A DNA stretch of 29,781 nucleotides, from contig URLQ01000019.1 in assembly GCA_900548745.1 (NCBI GenBank), positions 1 through 29,781 of the forward strand. The letters are read 5' to 3'. Under the pieces are notes generated by a model, which worked only from the letters and a program-made list of their open reading frames with translations, did not search any database and was not told the DNA's origin. Positions within the stretch are counted from its first letter, which is position 1, and each line of letters begins with the position of its first letter. Origin of the DNA: an uncultured Prevotella sp. GTDB lineage: Bacteria > Bacteroidota > Bacteroidia > Bacteroidales > Bacteroidaceae. Both the position numbers and the translations under genes were made by a program. Positions 1 to 8,075 of the stretch are shown in pieces.

Positions 1-235
1 AGAGAAGTGTGATGATGACAGGAACGACGATACCTCCCTTGTAGATAGTACCGAGAAGGTTACCTGGAAGAGGAGCGTTAGCGTTGTCGCCACCCTGGAA
101 GTTTGCAGGGTTACCGAGTACGAACTGATAGAAGCATACACCTGCGATGAAGCAGAGTACGATGATCCAAATCGCTGCGCGAACGCCCTGGAAGCCCTGC
201 TTTTTAGCTGGGGCTGCTTTCTGTGAATTTGCCAT
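1..235 (-). CDS. MotA/TolQ/ExbB proton channel family protein (partial, N-terminal end)
   Basis: This is the first 78 codons of a gene that runs off the window edge. The protein starts MANSQKAAPAKKQGFQG, a basic cytoplasmic lead. A hydrophobic segment follows at about residues 20-40 (AIWIIVLCFIAGVCFYQFVL), then a short loop rich in Asn and Gly, then the start of a second membrane segment (GGIVVPVIITLL). This matches the N-terminus of Bacteroidales ExbB/TolQ-like subunits, which use the proton gradient to drive TonB-type or Tol-type energy transfer to the outer membrane. The core TolQ domain lies outside the window, so ExbB and TolQ cannot be told apart. Downstream exbD-like genes would be expected just outside the window. 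A promoter box lies about 120 bases upstream of the start. Confidence 0.82.
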   Translation of the reverse strand, partial: MANSQKAAPAKKQGFQGVRAAIWIIVLCFIAGVCFYQFVLGNPANFQGGDNANAPLPGNLLGTIYKGGIVVPVIITLL

Positions 236-354
236 AATTCTTTTGATTTTAATTTAAGTTATTAATAAATTTAAGTTATAGAATTCTTGATTAGTCTATA
301 CGATTCTGCGCACCTCGCCATGTCTACGCAATAGATTTAAGCTCGTAATGCGTG

Positions 355-362
355 CAAAGATA
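355..362 (-). promoter_or_regulatory. Bacteroidales -7 box for the ExbB-like gene
   Basis: Read on the minus strand this is TATCTTTG, a full match to the Bacteroidetes -7 consensus TAnnTTTG. A weak -33 element (TTCG) sits 18 bases upstream. It would give a leader of roughly 110 bases before the ExbB-like start codon. The match is seen directly; the start site is inferred. Confidence 0.6.
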
Positions 363-479
363 CTAATTTAATAAATATAACGAAGCGTTGTTAAATCATT
401 TTAACAAGTTAAACGTCTTTTTTTATTAAACATATGCTCTACAGCACATTATTGAGCCAAACTTTGCGCTTTTGCCACA

Positions 480-1673
480 TTAAGACAGCAATGCGAGAGT
501 ATCTTTTATTCGCTTCAACGCCTCACGGATGTTGTCATCGCTTGTGGCGTAGCTCATGCGGAAGCAATAAGGGTCGCCGAAAGCGTCTCCTCCCACTGTT
601 GCCACATGTCCTACTTCAAGCAGGAACATCGCAAGGTCGGTTGAGTTGTTTATCGTCTTTCCGTTATAGCTTTTTCCGAAGAAGCTGCTGCATTTCGGGA
701 ACAGATAGAATGCGCCTTCCGGCTTGTTGACCTCCAGTCCGGGAATCTGACTTGCGAGTTCTACGATAAGGTCTCTTCTGCGCTCGAACGCCTTACGCAT
801 TGTCTCGACACATTCCTGAGATGTGGTATAAGCCGCCTCTGCCGCCTTCTGGCTTACGGAGCATGGTCCACTCGTATATTGCCCCTGCAGCTTGTTGCAG
901 CCTTTAACGATCCATTCCGGAGCAGCGATAAATCCGATTCTCCATCCCGTCATGGCATAAGCCTTTGACACGCCGTTTACTATTATCGTACGTTCCCTCA
1001 TACCGTCGACATGTGCGATGCTATGATGCTTTCCGATATAGTTGATGTGCTCATATATCTCATCTGCAAGTACATACAGGTTGTCATGACGCTTTATCAC
1101 TTCTGCGAGTGCAGCCAGTTCTTCAGCGGAATATACGCTTCCTGTAGGGTTGCTCGGTGAGCACAGGATTATCATTCTCGTCTTTGGCGTGATAGCAGCC
1201 TCAAGCTGTTCTGGTGTCATCTTGAAATTCTGCTCAAAGCCAGCCTCAACGATAACAGGCACTCCGCCTGCCAGTTTTACCATCTGCGGATAACTTACCC
1301 AATAAGGCGCAGGTATTATAACCTCTTCGCCATCGTTCACGAGAGCCATCACGGTATTGCAAACACTCTGTTTTGCACCGTTAGACACGAGAATTTCATT
1401 TACGGAATACTCCAACCCATTCTCGTTTTTCAATTTGTTTGAGATGGCTTTTCTCAGTTCCACATATCCTGGAACAGGAGAATACCTTGAGTAGTTTTCA
1501 TCAATAGCCTTCTTAGCAGCCTCCTTTATATGGTCAGGAGTATTGAAATCAGGCTCACCAACGCTCATGTTAATAACATCCACCCCCTGGGCTTTCATCT
1601 CGCCACTCTTCTGCGACATTGCGAGTGTTGCAGAAGGGGCAAGTCTGTTAAGACGATCTGATATTTGTGTCAT
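480..1673 (-). CDS. aspC: Aspartate aminotransferase (class I, PLP-dependent)
   Basis: The 397-residue protein is a fold-type I aminotransferase of the aspartate aminotransferase I-gamma kind, the usual length for the family. Visible motifs are the coenzyme-binding SNGAKQ near 97-102, NPTG at 175-178, ADEIY at 203-207 (the Asp that pairs with the pyridine nitrogen), and SKAYAMTGWRIG starting at 236, with the Schiff-base lysine K237. The C-terminal FRMSYATS supplies R372, the usual substrate alpha-carboxylate ligand. It should interconvert aspartate and 2-oxoglutarate with oxaloacetate and glutamate in the cytosol. It stands alone with its own promoter upstream, on the same strand as ribBA. 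Related enzymes such as prephenate aminotransferase share these motifs, so exact substrate preference is not certain. Confidence 0.93.
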   Translation of the reverse strand: MTQISDRLNRLAPSATLAMSQKSGEMKAQGVDVINMSVGEPDFNTPDHIKEAAKKAIDENYSRYSPVPGYVELRKAISNKLKNENGLEYSVNEILVSNGAKQSVCNTVMALVNDGEEVIIPAPYWVSYPQMVKLAGGVPVIVEAGFEQNFKMTPEQLEAAITPKTRMIILCSPSNPTGSVYSAEELAALAEVIKRHDNLYVLADEIYEHINYIGKHHSIAHVDGMRERTIIVNGVSKAYAMTGWRIGFIAAPEWIVKGCNKLQGQYTSGPCSVSQKAAEAAYTTSQECVETMRKAFERRRDLIVELASQIPGLEVNKPEGAFYLFPKCSSFFGKSYNGKTINNSTDLAMFLLEVGHVATVGGDAFGDPYCFRMSYATSDDNIREALKRIKDTLALLS

Positions 1674-1701
1674 TTTTTCTTTTACTTGTAATTTTTCCTT
1701 G

Positions 1702-1709
1702 CAAAATTA
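1702..1709 (-). promoter_or_regulatory. -7 box for aspC
   Basis: The minus strand reads TAATTTTG, a full match to TAnnTTTG, about 30 bases upstream of the aspartate aminotransferase start codon. No clear TTTG is seen at the -33 position. It lies between ribBA and aspC, so aspC probably has its own transcript. Confidence 0.55.
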
Positions 1710-1788
1710 TATCTTTTTCTTGTCTTTAACGAATAAAAGTGGTATTTATTTCATTCGGACAACTTTCTTTTTCACTTTGCAATGTTTA

Positions 1789-2997
1789 TTACAAGTGTAA
1801 GTTATGACCCATTCTTTCTTTTTTGGTCTGCAGATACTTATAGTCGTATTTGTTCGGAACGATTTCTATCGGAACGTTTTCAACGATTTCGAGTCCATAG
1901 GCTTCAAGCCCGACTCTCTTTGTCGGGTTGTTTGTAAGCAGTCTCATCTTCTTCACCCCGAGCTCTCTGAGTATCTGTGCACCGCAGCCATAGTCTCTCT
2001 CGTCAGGTTTAAAGCCGAGATGAACGTTTGCTTCCACTGTATCAAGTCCCTTTTCCTGTAGTTTATAGGCTGCTATCTTATTCATCAGACCGATGCCTCT
2101 GCCTTCTTGCTGCATGTATACGACAACGCCTTTACCTTCTTTCTCTATCATCTGCATTGCCTTATGAAGCTGTTCTCCGCAATCGCAGCGCATGCTTCCA
2201 AGGATATCTCCTGTAGAGCAAGAAGAATGTACACGTACGAGGACAGGCTCATCAGCCTCCCATGAACCTTTTATAAGTGCCATGTGTTCAAGTCCGTTGC
2301 TTGTCTGACGGAAAGGCACAAGCTTGAAATGTCCGTATACCGTAGGCATATCCACCTCCTCGCCCTTTTCAACGAGCACCTCATGCTTAAGGCGGTAGGC
2401 AATCATATCCTTGATGGATATTGTCTTCAGTCCGTACTTCTCTCCGAATTCAAGTAGCTGTGGCAAACGCGCCATAGTACCATCATCGTTCATAATCTCC
2501 ATAAGAGCTCCAGCCGGATATAGTCCTGCCATATTGCAAAGATCGATGGCAGCCTCGGTGTGTCCGCTTCTTCTAAGCACGCCGTTATCCTGTGCATAAA
2601 GAGGATTCACGTGTCCCGGGCGACCGAATGTTGTAGCCGTCGATTTAGGGTCGGCAAGAGCCTTGATAGTCTCCGCACGGTCATGGGCTGATACACCCGT
2701 CGAGCATCCTTCGAGTTTGTCGATAGTCACCGTGAACGGTGTACCGAGCATCGACGTATTGTCCGTAACCTGATGCGGCAAGTCCAGTTCCTGACATCTT
2801 GAAATCGTGATCGGTGCACAAAGCACGCCTCTTGCATGTTTCAGCATGAAATTCACTTTTTCCGCATCAATCTTCTCTGCTGCTATGATAAGGTCTCCTT
2901 CATTCTCACGGTCCTCATCATCAACGACAATCACGAACTTGCCTTCCTTGAAGTCCTCGATTGCCTCCTCCACTGTATTCAGCTTTAGTTTCTCCAT
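1789..2997 (-). CDS. ribBA: Bifunctional DHBP synthase / GTP cyclohydrolase II
   Basis: The 402-residue protein carries both entry reactions of riboflavin synthesis. The RibB domain (about 1-200) makes 3,4-dihydroxy-2-butanone 4-phosphate from ribulose 5-phosphate; it shows DDEDRENEGDL at 26-36 and GHTEAAIDL at 145-153. The RibA domain (about 205-402) opens GTP; its zinc cysteines are C260, C271 and C273 in SSCSTGDILGSMRCDCGEQL, and it keeps QQEGRGIGL at 296-304 and NNPTKR near 356-361. Both active sites look complete. Only about 33 bases separate it from the permease gene upstream, with no promoter box in the gap, so the two are probably co-transcribed. I see no FMN riboswitch. Confidence 0.96.
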   Translation of the reverse strand: MEKLKLNTVEEAIEDFKEGKFVIVVDDEDRENEGDLIIAAEKIDAEKVNFMLKHARGVLCAPITISRCQELDLPHQVTDNTSMLGTPFTVTIDKLEGCSTGVSAHDRAETIKALADPKSTATTFGRPGHVNPLYAQDNGVLRRSGHTEAAIDLCNMAGLYPAGALMEIMNDDGTMARLPQLLEFGEKYGLKTISIKDMIAYRLKHEVLVEKGEEVDMPTVYGHFKLVPFRQTSNGLEHMALIKGSWEADEPVLVRVHSSCSTGDILGSMRCDCGEQLHKAMQMIEKEGKGVVVYMQQEGRGIGLMNKIAAYKLQEKGLDTVEANVHLGFKPDERDYGCGAQILRELGVKKMRLLTNNPTKRVGLEAYGLEIVENVPIEIVPNKYDYKYLQTKKERMGHNLHL

Positions 2998-3030
2998 ATC
3001 ATTATACCTTATTATATATAAATATAAATT

Positions 3031-4935
3031 TTAATTCTTATTCATCTCATCCAAGCGGTTTGCCAATTTGCCGCTCACGTCTTCTATCTGCACCAGATCG
3101 CGCATCAGCCTGAGACGGAATCTCCACATTCTGAAATAGAAGAACAGTCCGACCGGCACGATTACAGCCGCCACGACATTCATCCATTTCCGCTCAAACG
3201 GTCGGGTGTGCGCCTTCACCATAATCATCGGATACTCATTTATCAGGTTTATCACCATCCTGTCTCGCGAGTTCGAAAGGTCGGAAATCATCGTCTCCAT
3301 CCTTTCTCCTATTTCCTCCACAGCATGATCCGGCTGATACTTGAAGAACACATTTATGAAGTTTGGCGGAGTCTTCAGCTTATGGGCCATTGAATATTCC
3401 TTTGCCTCTGCAGCAAGCCAGCGTGCTTCGTCGGCATCCTTCCGGTAATCCGAATCCTCTATTATCACATCTTTCCGGCTTATGCTTCGCTTCACCCTCA
3501 TGCCGAGAATCTTCATCAGCAAGTTCCGGTAAGCATCTACGTTAAACACCACGGAGTCACAGTTTGCCTTGTATGTAAAGAACACGGCGAGAGGCGTAAG
3601 CACCGCCACGGCAATACTCTTTCCGAACCACACAGCCCACATTCCGCCTCGTGCCATTCTGTATCCTGTATTGTCGAAGATATAATACACGATAAACACG
3701 AGCACCGAGATTATCACCGGCACTCCGAGTCCTCCCTTTCTGATGATGGCTCCGAGCGGTGCTCCGATAAAGAAGAATATCAGGCACGACAAGGCAAGCG
3801 TAAACTTGTTTATCGCCTCTATGCTATGCTGGCGCAGCAGCTTGTCGCCGTCTTTTGTCACCATAGCCTTGAATTCCAGATCGCCGACATTGTTCTGAAC
3901 CGTAGATATTGCTCTGTTCACAATCTCAAGCTTCTTGTCTGCCGGCAGCTTTTCAAAACTCTTTGCAGCATCCACCTTTCCCTCTGCAACAAGTTTCTGC
4001 GCCCGTAGCGAATCTTTCCTTGAAATAGGTTTCATGCCGAACTGCAGCATCATAGCATCACAATAGAATGAGCGTCCGATGCTGTCATAATCAGCCCGTA
4101 TGGAATCCATGTCATGGAATATCTGCGAGAGGCTCTTGGCTTTGGCGTTGTTGGAGAGCGAACTGGCATCAGCAAGGTTGAAGTCATTGTCAAAGTCGAG
4201 CACTATCCTTTTTGAAGTAAATGTCTCCCTACGATAAGGCACGTTTGCACTGCCCGTGACATCCGACGACTTCATGTTCTCGAACCACTCTCCGCTATGC
4301 AACGTCAGCACGAGATGCTTCTTCTCTGCCGTAGACTGCAGCATTCCTGAATCGGCAAGTATTATGGCGGCATCCTCGAAGCTGTTCGTCATGCGGTATA
4401 TCATTATGCCATACAGCTTTCCCGTTTCCACATTCTTCTTCTGCACATAAAGGTTGCAGTTCGGTATTCCGTCATAGAACACCCCTTCGGGTATTTCAAG
4501 CTCCGGACTTTTCTGCTTCATCGACATCAGGAGCTGGGCGAACTGCATGTTTGCATTAGGCCCTACTACATTCTGGAAATAAAAAGACACGCCCGATATA
4601 ATCAGCGTGATGGCTATCAGCGAACGGAACGCCTGCATCAGCGATATTCCGGCAGCCTTTATAGCTGTCAGCTCACTGCTTTCGCCAAGGTTTCCGAAGG
4701 TGATAAGCGAGGACAGGAGGATAGCAAGAGGCAGCGCTTGCGGAACGAGCATAAGGCTCATATACCAAAAGAACTGCGCCAGCACCTCCATCGAAAGTCC
4801 TTTACCAATCAGTTCGTCAACGTATCTCCACAGGAACTGCATCATCAGCACGAACTGGCAGATGAAGAATGTTCCCACGAAGAGCATACCAAACTGTTTG
4901 GCTATGAATATATCTAATTTCTTTATTCTGAACAT
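3031..4935 (-). CDS. LptF/LptG family permease (YjgP/YjgQ)
   Basis: The 634-residue inner-membrane protein belongs to the LptF/LptG family. These proteins form the transmembrane part of the LptB2FG ABC transporter, which extracts lipopolysaccharide from the inner membrane. Membrane segments are seen near 15-36, 56-82 and 105-125, then a large periplasmic region, then segments near 378-398, 403-422 and 433-455. The motif GESSELTAIKAAGIS at 84-98 is typical of the family. The C-terminal part after about residue 460 is long, roughly 170 residues with one more hydrophobic stretch (VVAAVIVPVGLFFYF). That makes the protein nearly twice the length of proteobacterial LptF/G, which I believe is usual for Bacteroidetes versions. 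It precedes ribBA closely. LptF or LptG cannot be decided from sequence alone. Confidence 0.9.
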   Translation of the reverse strand: MFRIKKLDIFIAKQFGMLFVGTFFICQFVLMMQFLWRYVDELIGKGLSMEVLAQFFWYMSLMLVPQALPLAILLSSLITFGNLGESSELTAIKAAGISLMQAFRSLIAITLIISGVSFYFQNVVGPNANMQFAQLLMSMKQKSPELEIPEGVFYDGIPNCNLYVQKKNVETGKLYGIMIYRMTNSFEDAAIILADSGMLQSTAEKKHLVLTLHSGEWFENMKSSDVTGSANVPYRRETFTSKRIVLDFDNDFNLADASSLSNNAKAKSLSQIFHDMDSIRADYDSIGRSFYCDAMMLQFGMKPISRKDSLRAQKLVAEGKVDAAKSFEKLPADKKLEIVNRAISTVQNNVGDLEFKAMVTKDGDKLLRQHSIEAINKFTLALSCLIFFFIGAPLGAIIRKGGLGVPVIISVLVFIVYYIFDNTGYRMARGGMWAVWFGKSIAVAVLTPLAVFFTYKANCDSVVFNVDAYRNLLMKILGMRVKRSISRKDVIIEDSDYRKDADEARWLAAEAKEYSMAHKLKTPPNFINVFFKYQPDHAVEEIGERMETMISDLSNSRDRMVINLINEYPMIMVKAHTRPFERKWMNVVAAVIVPVGLFFYFRMWRFRLRLMRDLVQIEDVSGKLANRLDEMNKN

Positions 4936-4978
4936 TGACCAATAGGCATTGCAAGTATAGTTTTTCCTTACAATGCTG

Positions 4979-4986
4979 CAAAAATA
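4979..4986 (-). promoter_or_regulatory. -7 box for the lptF/G-ribBA operon
   Basis: The minus strand reads TATTTTTG, a full TAnnTTTG match, about 45 bases upstream of the permease start codon. A clear -33 TTTG is not seen at the usual spacing. Confidence 0.5.
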
Positions 4987-5077
4987 CTACAAAATTTCGG
5001 AAGACTGAAATAAAAGCCTCTTATTTCATAAGTTTTAGGTATTATAACACGGCTGCACCGTTTCCAAAACACAATAC

Positions 5078-5113
5078 CGCCGTTCCCTGCATATCATTCA
5101 GCAGGAAACGGCG
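5078..5113 (-). terminator. Hairpin terminator after the purH-like operon
   Basis: Two 13-base arms (5078-5090 and 5101-5113, one mismatch) are separated by a 10-base loop. On the minus strand the hairpin is followed by a T-rich stretch (TTGTGTTTT), as in an intrinsic terminator. It begins 13 bases beyond the stop codon of the small basic gene, which suggests that gene really is the last in its transcript. Confidence 0.65.
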
Positions 5114-5125
5114 ATACCGTTCTGT

Positions 5126-5311
5126 TTATTTTCTCTTTCGGTTTGCCCGTTGCTGACGGTATTTGGCCTTTTGCATGGCAGAGCCGCTGCCATGTGCACC
5201 GGTGATATAGGCTTTTTTCTTTGCCTTGGTCTTCACCTTACCGTTGCCGGAGTCGCTTTTCTTTGCCGGACGGAAGGTCATTCCTCCTTCGATAATCTGA
5301 TCTATGTCCAT
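5126..5311 (-). CDS. Small lysine/arginine-rich hypothetical protein
   Basis: I do not recognise this 61-residue protein. The N-terminal 15 residues (MDIDQIIEGGMTFRP) are acidic to neutral. The rest is strongly basic, with runs such as KTKAKKKA and a C-terminal RANRKRK, and no hydrophobic segment. This suggests a nucleic-acid- or ribosome-binding role, which is only inference. It lies 32 bases after the AICAR transformylase-like gene on the same strand and is followed at once by a terminator-like hairpin. That context supports a real last gene of a two-gene operon. No strong ribosome-binding site is visible, which is common in this phylum. Confidence 0.55.
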   Translation of the reverse strand: MDIDQIIEGGMTFRPAKKSDSGNGKVKTKAKKKAYITGAHGSGSAMQKAKYRQQRANRKRK

Positions 5312-5343
5312 ATTGCAAATGAAATTTTATGATGAAGAGAATA

Positions 5344-6525
5344 TTAATGATGGAACAGTCTCACTCCTGTAAACGCCATTGTTATTCCGTACTTGTCGCA
5401 AGTGTCAATAACATGGTCGTCGCGAACTGAGCCTCCTGCCTGTGCTACATACTCCACACCGCTCTTATGAGCACGCTCTATGTTGTCGCCGAACGGGAAG
5501 AAAGCGTCGCTGCCAAGTGCCACCTTTGTGTTCTTTGCTATCCACTCCTTCTTCTCCTCCATAGTGAGCACCTCTGGCTTCTCGGTGAAGAACTGCTGCC
5601 ATGCTCCGTCTGCAAGCACATCATCGTGGTCCTCACTGATGTATATGTCTATGGTGTTGTCGCGGTCTGCACGACGGATTCCAGGCACGAACGGAAGGTT
5701 CATCACCTTCGGATGCTGGCGTAGCCACCATATATCAGCCTTGTTTCCGGCAAGTCTTGTGCAGTGGATACGGCTCTGCTGACCGGCACCGATACCAATA
5801 GCCTGTCCGTCCTTCACATAGCAGACGGAGTTGCTCTGAGTGTATTTCAGAGTGATAAGGCTGATAATCAGGTCGCGCTTAGCCTCATCCGTAAAGTTCT
5901 TGCTCTTTGTAGGAATGTTCTCGAAGAGCTTAGGGTCGTCAAGCTTCATCTCGTTGCGTCCCTGCTCGAAGGTTATTCCGAACACCTGTTTGTGCTCTAT
6001 CGGAGCCGGTTTGTATGTCGGGTCTATCTTTATCACGTTGTATGTGCCCTTGCGCTTCGCTCTCAATATCTCAAGGGCCTCTTCGGTAAAGTCCGGAGCT
6101 ATAACTCCGTCGCTGACCTCTCTCTTCAGCAATGTTGCTGTTGCAGCATCACAAGTGTCGCTAAGTGCCACGAAGTCGCCGTATGAGCTCATGCGGTCTG
6201 CACCGCGTGCTCTTGCATAAGCGCAGGCTATAGGAGAAAGTTCTATCTTCAGGTCGTCTACGAAATATATTTTCTTCAGCGTATCGCTCAACGGAAGTCC
6301 CACGGCAGCTCCTGCCGGAGAGACATGCTTGAAGCTTGCTGCTGCTGGCAGGCCTGTAGCTTCTTTCAACTCTTTCACCAGCTGCCAGCTGTTCAGCGCA
6401 TCAAGAAAGTTGATGTAGCCAGGGCGACCGTTCAATACTTCGATAGGCAACTCGCCTTCCTCCATGTATATTCTGGAAGGTTTCTGATTCGGATTGCATC
6501 CGTACTTTAACTGTAACTCTTTCAT
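5344..6525 (-). CDS. AICAR transformylase-only PurH-like protein
   Basis: The 393-residue protein corresponds to the AICAR formyltransferase part of PurH without the N-terminal IMP cyclohydrolase (MGS-like) domain. The start LQLKYGCNPNQKPSRIY is the usual beginning of the transformylase domain. SFKHVSPAGAAVG contains K66-H67, equivalent to the catalytic Lys-His pair of bifunctional ATIC. Other family signatures are KYTQSNSVCYVKDGQAIGIG, GAGQQSR, and the C-terminal GGSVRDDHVIDTCDKYGITM. It should transfer a formyl group from 10-formyl-THF to AICAR in purine synthesis, but it would need a separate cyclohydrolase or bifunctional PurH elsewhere to make IMP. It has its own strong promoter and is followed by a small basic gene. 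Confidence 0.9.
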   Translation of the reverse strand: MKELQLKYGCNPNQKPSRIYMEEGELPIEVLNGRPGYINFLDALNSWQLVKELKEATGLPAAASFKHVSPAGAAVGLPLSDTLKKIYFVDDLKIELSPIACAYARARGADRMSSYGDFVALSDTCDAATATLLKREVSDGVIAPDFTEEALEILRAKRKGTYNVIKIDPTYKPAPIEHKQVFGITFEQGRNEMKLDDPKLFENIPTKSKNFTDEAKRDLIISLITLKYTQSNSVCYVKDGQAIGIGAGQQSRIHCTRLAGNKADIWWLRQHPKVMNLPFVPGIRRADRDNTIDIYISEDHDDVLADGAWQQFFTEKPEVLTMEEKKEWIAKNTKVALGSDAFFPFGDNIERAHKSGVEYVAQAGGSVRDDHVIDTCDKYGITMAFTGVRLFHH

Positions 6526-6566
6526 TATCTTGATTTGATTTTATCTCTCTACCTTATTTTTGCCTG

Positions 6567-6597
6567 CAAAATTACTTTTTTTCTTGCAGACCGCAAA
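6567..6597 (-). promoter_or_regulatory. Consensus Bacteroidales promoter for the purH-like gene
   Basis: On the minus strand this reads TTTG (6594-6597), a 19-base spacer, then TAATTTTG (6567-6574). Both the -33 and -7 elements match the Bacteroidetes consensus at the ideal spacing. The leader to the start codon is about 40 bases. It is one of the two best promoter matches in the window. Confidence 0.75.
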
Positions 6598-6750
6598 GGG
6601 ATAACTAAAAAACTATTACCTTTCATACAACAAGTGGCATCATCTTATCCAAAGATAAGCAGCACCTCAGCATAGCAAAATCAAGCAAGCTTGTCTTGCA
6701 TTGTCTTCGGTTTTTATAAAATCCTCACGCCCGGAAGCGAGAATATATTC

Positions 6751-6789
6751 TTTCTGCGCTCGCTCAATAGGATTTTTGCATTATCTTTG
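6751..6789 (+). promoter_or_regulatory. Promoter of the acetyltransferase operon, with a shared upstream element
   Basis: The -7 box TATCTTTG lies at 6782-6789, about 47 bases before the chosen start codon. The upstream stretch GGATTTTTGCA and the preceding CGCTCGC are repeated almost exactly before the 5'-nucleotidase genes at 16720-16753. That suggests an extended promoter type or a shared regulator site. Confidence 0.6.
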
Positions 6790-6835
6790 CACCGCATTTG
6801 AAAATAATAATTTTGCCCAGACACTTATAAAGAAA

Positions 6836-7396
6836 ATGACGGAATTTGAGAAAATGAGAAGCCAACAGCTTTATAACTTCGAGGATAAAGACGTGTTGAA
6901 GCATGTTGACAAGGCGAACAGGATATGTGCACGGCTATCTAATCTGACTGTCAACTCTCCTGAATACAGGTCCTTGATTGAAGAACTTGTACCGGGCATA
7001 CCGGCATCATCTACCATCAACCCGCCCTTTCATTGCGACTTCGGCAATGGAATAAGAATTGGCAAACATACGTTTATCAATTACGACGCCGTCATGCTCG
7101 ACGGCGGCATCATCACCATTGGCTCACATTGCAAAATAGGACCACGATGCCAATTCTATACTCCACAGCACCCCATCGACTATAAAGAGCGCGAAATGCC
7201 TGTAGAGACATGCTTGCCGATAACCATCGGCGACAACTGCTGGCTTGGTGGAGGAGTGATTGTCTGTCCCGGAGTGACAATCGGCGACAGGTGTGTCATA
7301 GCTGCAGGAAGCGTCGTCACTCGCAACATTCCCTCTGACTCACTTGCTGCCGGAAACCCGGCTGTTGTGAAGCGCCGCCTGCAGCACGAACAATAA
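6836..7396 (+). CDS. Maltose/galactoside-type O-acetyltransferase (hexapeptide repeat)
   Basis: The 186-residue protein has an N-terminal Mac domain (about 1-55, LIEELVPG) followed by left-handed beta-helix hexapeptide repeats. These include GNGIRIGKHTFIN, GGIITIGSHCKIG, and ITIGDNCWLGGGVIVCPGVT near the acetyl-CoA site. The catalytic histidine is probably in PQHPID. It should transfer acetyl from acetyl-CoA to a sugar hydroxyl (Maa/LacA/NodL family) in the cytosol. The reading frame is open back to 6701, but I chose the ATG at 6836. The promoter box ends at 6789, and the residues before MTEFEKM do not resemble the family. It heads a three-gene operon with short gaps of 16 and 10 bases. Confidence 0.9.
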   Translation: MTEFEKMRSQQLYNFEDKDVLKHVDKANRICARLSNLTVNSPEYRSLIEELVPGIPASSTINPPFHCDFGNGIRIGKHTFINYDAVMLDGGIITIGSHCKIGPRCQFYTPQHPIDYKEREMPVETCLPITIGDNCWLGGGVIVCPGVTIGDRCVIAAGSVVTRNIPSDSLAAGNPAVVKRRLQHEQ

Positions 7397-7412
7397 AGAA
7401 CATTAAAAAACA

Positions 7413-7613
7413 ATGGAATACTTACCCAAAGACCCGGCAATACTCGTCTCCTGCATCAACATGCTGTTACGAGACGAAGAATATGACTCTCTCGAACAGC
7501 TCTGCTATGCCTTCGGCAGAGAACCACAAGAGGTAAAGAACTATCTCGACCACTATGGCTACGTATACTGCGAGGAGCAGAAACAGATGAGACCAAAGGG
7601 CTTCGACGAATAA
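7413..7613 (+). CDS. DUF4250 domain protein
   Basis: The 66-residue protein starts MEYLPKDPAILVSCINMLLR and continues with a Leu-rich helical pattern (SLEQLCYAFG, EVKNYLDHYGYVY). This agrees with DUF4250, a short family of unknown function whose members open with a Leu-Pro-x-Asp-Pro motif. It lies 16 bases after the acetyltransferase and 10 bases before the next small gene, so it is almost certainly co-transcribed. No membrane segment or catalytic motif is visible. The two-helix layout could support DNA or protein binding, which is inference only. Confidence 0.78.
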   Translation: MEYLPKDPAILVSCINMLLRDEEYDSLEQLCYAFGREPQEVKNYLDHYGYVYCEEQKQMRPKGFDE

Positions 7614-7623
7614 AACAACAGCA

Positions 7624-7869
7624 ATGATAAGCAAAGACAGCATTGAAACGGCATACTGCTTCTTTCACCAGAAGGAACGGGTGTACGCCCATTCCACGAT
7701 GGACTGGCAGAAGGATGACATAGAATACGCCATATCGTCGTATGTTGACGATATGGACAAGGGACTATACGACCAACTGTCCGGCGGTAACTCTGATTTT
7801 CTCCGTTGCCACGCCACCTTCCATCAAGACATAAAAACCGCAATGGAGAAACTGGAACGTATGATCTGA
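7624..7869 (+). CDS. Small hypothetical protein, last gene of the acetyltransferase operon
   Basis: I do not recognise this 81-residue protein family with certainty. It opens MISKDSIETAYCFFHQKERV and is acidic, with several aromatic residues and His/Cys scattered through (H15, H23, C62, H63, H67 and nearby), and has no membrane segment. Its position 10 bases after the DUF4250 gene and its codon use like its neighbours support a real gene. A 34-base imperfect palindrome 73 bases downstream may end the transcript. Confidence 0.65.
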   Translation: MISKDSIETAYCFFHQKERVYAHSTMDWQKDDIEYAISSYVDDMDKGLYDQLSGGNSDFLRCHATFHQDIKTAMEKLERMI

Positions 7870-7941
7870 CAAGGGATAATACTGAAACATCTTCCACAAA
7901 ACGTCTTGTTTTTAACCCTTACAACACCTACGACATACCTT

Positions 7942-7975
7942 CTACAGGTGCGAAGTGATCACTTAGCGCCTGTAG
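7942..7975 (+). terminator. 34-base imperfect palindrome, possible terminator or operator
   Basis: The stretch CTACAGGTGCGAAGTGA is followed at once by its near-perfect reverse complement (two mismatched pairs, one of which can form G-U), then by TATAAATTTTA. It could end the three-gene operon. The absence of a loop beyond the turnaround GTGATCAC also fits a dyad operator. Confidence 0.4.
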
Positions 7976-8058
7976 TATAAATTTTACTTAAGAAGTTTAA
8001 AAAATCATATTTTACTATATTATTTCCCCGAAATATCGTGGTATTTCCTAAAAAACAG

Positions 8059-8066
8059 TACCTTTG
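8059..8066 (+). promoter_or_regulatory. -7 box before a 30-codon ORF
   Basis: TACCTTTG matches the TAnnTTTG consensus and lies 10 bases upstream of the ATG of a short ORF. No clear -33 element is seen. It is the only promoter-like site in the 1.2-kb intergenic region that directly precedes an ORF. Confidence 0.4.
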
Positions 8067-8075
8067 CAGCCTTGA

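Noticed and set aside
1789..3030. FMN riboswitch for ribBA
   Set aside because: The 33-base gap before ribBA is too short and AT-rich to hold one.
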